From an uncultured Streptococcus sp. (GTDB lineage Bacteria > Bacillota > Bacilli > Lactobacillales > Aerococcaceae), in contig CAJZJY010000053.1 in the NCBI GenBank assembly GCA_916050055.1, forward strand, positions 1-7,290: 7,290 nucleotides of DNA. The letters are read 5' to 3'. Under the pieces are notes generated by a model. That model saw only the letters and a program-made list of their open reading frames with translations. It searched no databases and was not told the DNA's origin. Below, in pieces: positions 5,411-7,290 of this stretch. A program made the translations under genes and the position numbers. Numbering within the stretch: position 1 is the first letter of the stretch; every line of letters starts with the position of its first letter.

Positions 5411-6595
5411 TTAAAAGCCTGCTTCTTGATTCACTTGAATTGGCTTAAAGACAGTAGCAGAAATTTGATTGGAAGGATTCCAGAAATCATACAATAAATC
5501 CCAACTCTCTTGGCGTTCATCTTTATGCGCTGCGTAGTTGGTAATTAAACGGAATGACTCTACTTCTCTCATATTCTTTAACCATTCTTGGCCTTTTGAA
5601 GTAAATCCAAGAACTGTCCCTTGCTCAATTGGACTGCTCCAATAGTCTTCCATTTCCGCTTTGGTTACACCAAGTAAAACATAAACGAGAAGTCGTTGCA
5701 ACCTTGCCCAACTCCAACGTTTGTTTTTGAGATATTGGAGACACTCCTCTATCGTTGAAGAAACGCGAACAGCTTCCTTCAAGCGATTCTCGATACCTTC
5801 TTCCATTTGATAAATGGCGCATAACTCTTCGTCAGTACTTCTTAAAACGATACTCTTCAAGAGTGGCCAATAGTAGCTCCAATCGTTTTTGTACTCTTCT
5901 TCATCGAATTGTACATAGGAAAGTTGTTCTCGTAAAACTTTTTCTTCGCGATTCTCTTTCAGCACTTTTCGTAAAGCTGTTCCGCTAGCAAAAGCGGTCT
6001 TGTCTAACGCATCATCCAAGTGACCACTTCCTACTCGTGCAATTGGAACGATCTGCATTGGATGTTCGCCCTTAGCATTTTCAACGGCGTACGCTAAACC
6101 CAATTGTTGATTTGGAGATTGCAAGGCTTGGGCAAGTGCACTTTCTTCTCCAAACTCTTTCACAGCAAGCTGCGTTAATTGGCTTGCAAAAGTCAGTGAC
6201 CGGTTCTCTTCTATAAATCGGCTAATTTCTTTTTCAATAGCCTGTCGCTGAGATACAGCTTCTTCGAAAAATGAAATGTCGCCACTTTCGCAACCAAATG
6301 CTAAAGAATCGCACCCAACCTTTTGCAAGATTTCTACTGCGCCTTTTGCAAAACGGTCTGTTGCTTGGCAGCTCACCGCAGTTGGAATCTCGATGACAAC
6401 ATCGGCTCCATTTTGAAGCGCGACCTTTGCACGGCTCCATTTCTGCTCAATGGCAGGTTCACCTCGTTGCACCCAGTTGCCGCTCATCACCACAACAATG
6501 ACATCAGCCCCCGTTTTTTTGCGCGCTTGTTCTAAAAGATAGGCATGGCCTTGATGAAATGGATTAAATTCTGCGATTACTCCACATACCTTCAT
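5411..6595 (-). CDS. tmcAL: TmcAL (YlbM), tRNA(Met) cytidine acetate ligase
   Basis: Nucleotidyltransferase-fold enzyme that uses acetate and ATP to make N4-acetylcytidine at the wobble base C34 of elongator tRNA(Met), which helps restrict reading to AUG. The 394 residues are close to the usual length of about 400. The N-terminal domain has the fold's HxGH signature in AEFNPFHQGH (H14, H17), then MSGNWVQRGEPA (37-48) and a DVVIEIPT-type strand, the family's typical order. The C-terminal half is helical and less conserved. ATG at 6593-6595 comes 9 nt after the methyltransferase stop, with a modest GAGG site overlapping that stop, so the two genes are likely co-transcribed. I see no convincing terminator after the stop, so reading through into yceD-rpmF is possible. 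Confidence 0.95.
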   Translation of the reverse strand: MKVCGVIAEFNPFHQGHAYLLEQARKKTGADVIVVVMSGNWVQRGEPAIEQKWSRAKVALQNGADVVIEIPTAVSCQATDRFAKGAVEILQKVGCDSLAFGCESGDISFFEEAVSQRQAIEKEISRFIEENRSLTFASQLTQLAVKEFGEESALAQALQSPNQQLGLAYAVENAKGEHPMQIVPIARVGSGHLDDALDKTAFASGTALRKVLKENREEKVLREQLSYVQFDEEEYKNDWSYYWPLLKSIVLRSTDEELCAIYQMEEGIENRLKEAVRVSSTIEECLQYLKNKRWSWARLQRLLVYVLLGVTKAEMEDYWSSPIEQGTVLGFTSKGQEWLKNMREVESFRLITNYAAHKDERQESWDLLYDFWNPSNQISATVFKPIQVNQEAGF

Positions 6596-6604
6596 ACACT
6601 AGCC

Positions 6605-7290
6605 TCATTTCACCGCTTGGAAGAACCAACGCGGACTCGTTTCTTGTACTTCGCTTTGACCAAAATCAGCCTTCACTTTGATATCGGTAAAACCAACCAT
6701 CTCCAGTGCTTCTTCGTACATTTCTATTGGGAAAGTTTGTTCCTCATGCAGTTCTTGGAAATGCTCGTACAGGTTTCCTTCTTCTTGTTTAATATACATA
6801 TCAATGACATGTTCGACACTGCCAGGCTCATCTAATTCATAGCTTTGCCATAGAAATGCAAAATCGTCTTCTACGAAATGATATTGATATCCTGGAAAGA
6901 CTTCTTGCATTTGATAGAGCGAGTGAACATCGAAGAGGAAAATTCCACCCTCTTCTAAATGGTCGTACACCGCTTCAAAAACCGAAACGACATCTTCAAA
7001 GTCCGTTAAATAGCAAAGAGAATCTGAAAAGAGTGTCACTGCGTCGGTCGTTGGTACATCTTCCAACACTCGCATATCCGCTTGAAGCCACTCGATAGGT
7101 CTACCCTGTGCTTTTTTTTCGGCAATCTCTAACATGTTCTTGGATAAATCAACACCAATTACTTCGTATCCTTTATCATCAAGACGCAAGGATACTTCAC
7201 CTGTCCCACAAGCAAGTTCCATGACTTTACGAACAGGTCTTTTGGCACTATGCGAAAAAGAACGAACTGCATAGTCCGTCCATTCTTCGT
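6605..7290 (-). CDS. yqeM: YqeM-type class I SAM-dependent methyltransferase (5' end missing)
   Basis: The frame is open to the window edge: 22 full codons precede the first internal ATG at 7220-7222, and they read EEWTDYAVRSF and onward, which looks like real family sequence, so that ATG is not the start. Visible are SAM motif I ELACGTGE, the acidic post-I loop GVDLS, the motif LQADMR, and a late VTLFSDSLCYL segment, all of a Rossmann-fold methyltransferase. About 227 residues are present; a family length near 245-250 suggests roughly 20 are missing. In many Bacillota this family follows rsfS and precedes or lies near ylbM, which fits the neighbour here. The substrate is not known, so the gene symbol is by resemblance and context. 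Confidence 0.82.
   Translation of the reverse strand, partial: EEWTDYAVRSFSHSAKRPVRKVMELACGTGEVSLRLDDKGYEVIGVDLSKNMLEIAEKKAQGRPIEWLQADMRVLEDVPTTDAVTLFSDSLCYLTDFEDVVSVFEAVYDHLEEGGIFLFDVHSLYQMQEVFPGYQYHFVEDDFAFLWQSYELDEPGSVEHVIDMYIKQEEGNLYEHFQELHEEQTFPIEMYEEALEMVGFTDIKVKADFGQSEVQETSPRWFFQAVK

Noticed and set aside
5755..7098. Several short frames on both strands inside tmcAL and the methyltransferase gene
   Set aside because: They overlap strongly supported genes, are short, and show no family features; they are by-products of codon use.
1..7290. Transfer RNA, ribosomal RNA, riboswitch, CRISPR, insertion sequence or an undescribed multi-gene system
   Set aside because: Genes are packed tightly, all intergenic gaps are under about 185 bp, and none shows such structures; the gene content is ordinary core housekeeping.

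Overview
The window is a compact, AT-rich stretch of chromosome from a Gram-positive Bacillota. It is probably from the order Lactobacillales, but I cannot place the genus. Every gene I can support is read on the minus strand. In transcription order (right to left) they are: a yqeM-type methyltransferase (5' end cut by the window edge), tmcAL (ylbM), yceD (ylbN/DUF177), rpmF, a small DUF3397-type membrane protein, mraZ, rsmH (mraW), ftsL, a class B penicillin-binding protein, and murE (only its first 85 codons lie inside).

Region 1 (about 4500-7290) is a translation and RNA block: the methyltransferase, tRNA(Met) cytidine acetate ligase, the YceD 23S-rRNA-related protein and ribosomal protein L32. 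A textbook sigma-A promoter (TTGACA, 17 bp, TATAAT) lies between tmcAL and yceD and shows that yceD-rpmF can be transcribed alone. A strong intrinsic terminator closes rpmF.

Region 2 (about 3970-4500) holds one gene, the DUF3397 membrane protein, boxed in by an intrinsic terminator on each side. Its upstream region carries a perfect 36-bp palindrome built from two GTATCA-N4-TGATAC dyads. No known element I can name explains it.

Region 3 (1-3970) is the start of the division and cell wall (dcw) cluster. Upstream of mraZ there is an array of five GGT-containing boxes on an almost exact 10-bp pitch, which fits the MraZ autoregulatory operator, preceded by two phased 10-bp A-tracts. The genes mraZ-rsmH-ftsL-pbp-murE follow with gaps of 14 and 29 nt, a 4-nt ATGA overlap, and a 16-nt gap. 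This points to one transcript and translational coupling of ftsL to the PBP.

This is core housekeeping DNA. I see no mobile element, CRISPR array, RNA gene or defence-type system. The points most worth a second look are the 36-bp palindrome, the PBP whose third catalytic motif reads K-R-G instead of K-T/S-G, and the absence of PASTA domains from that PBP.
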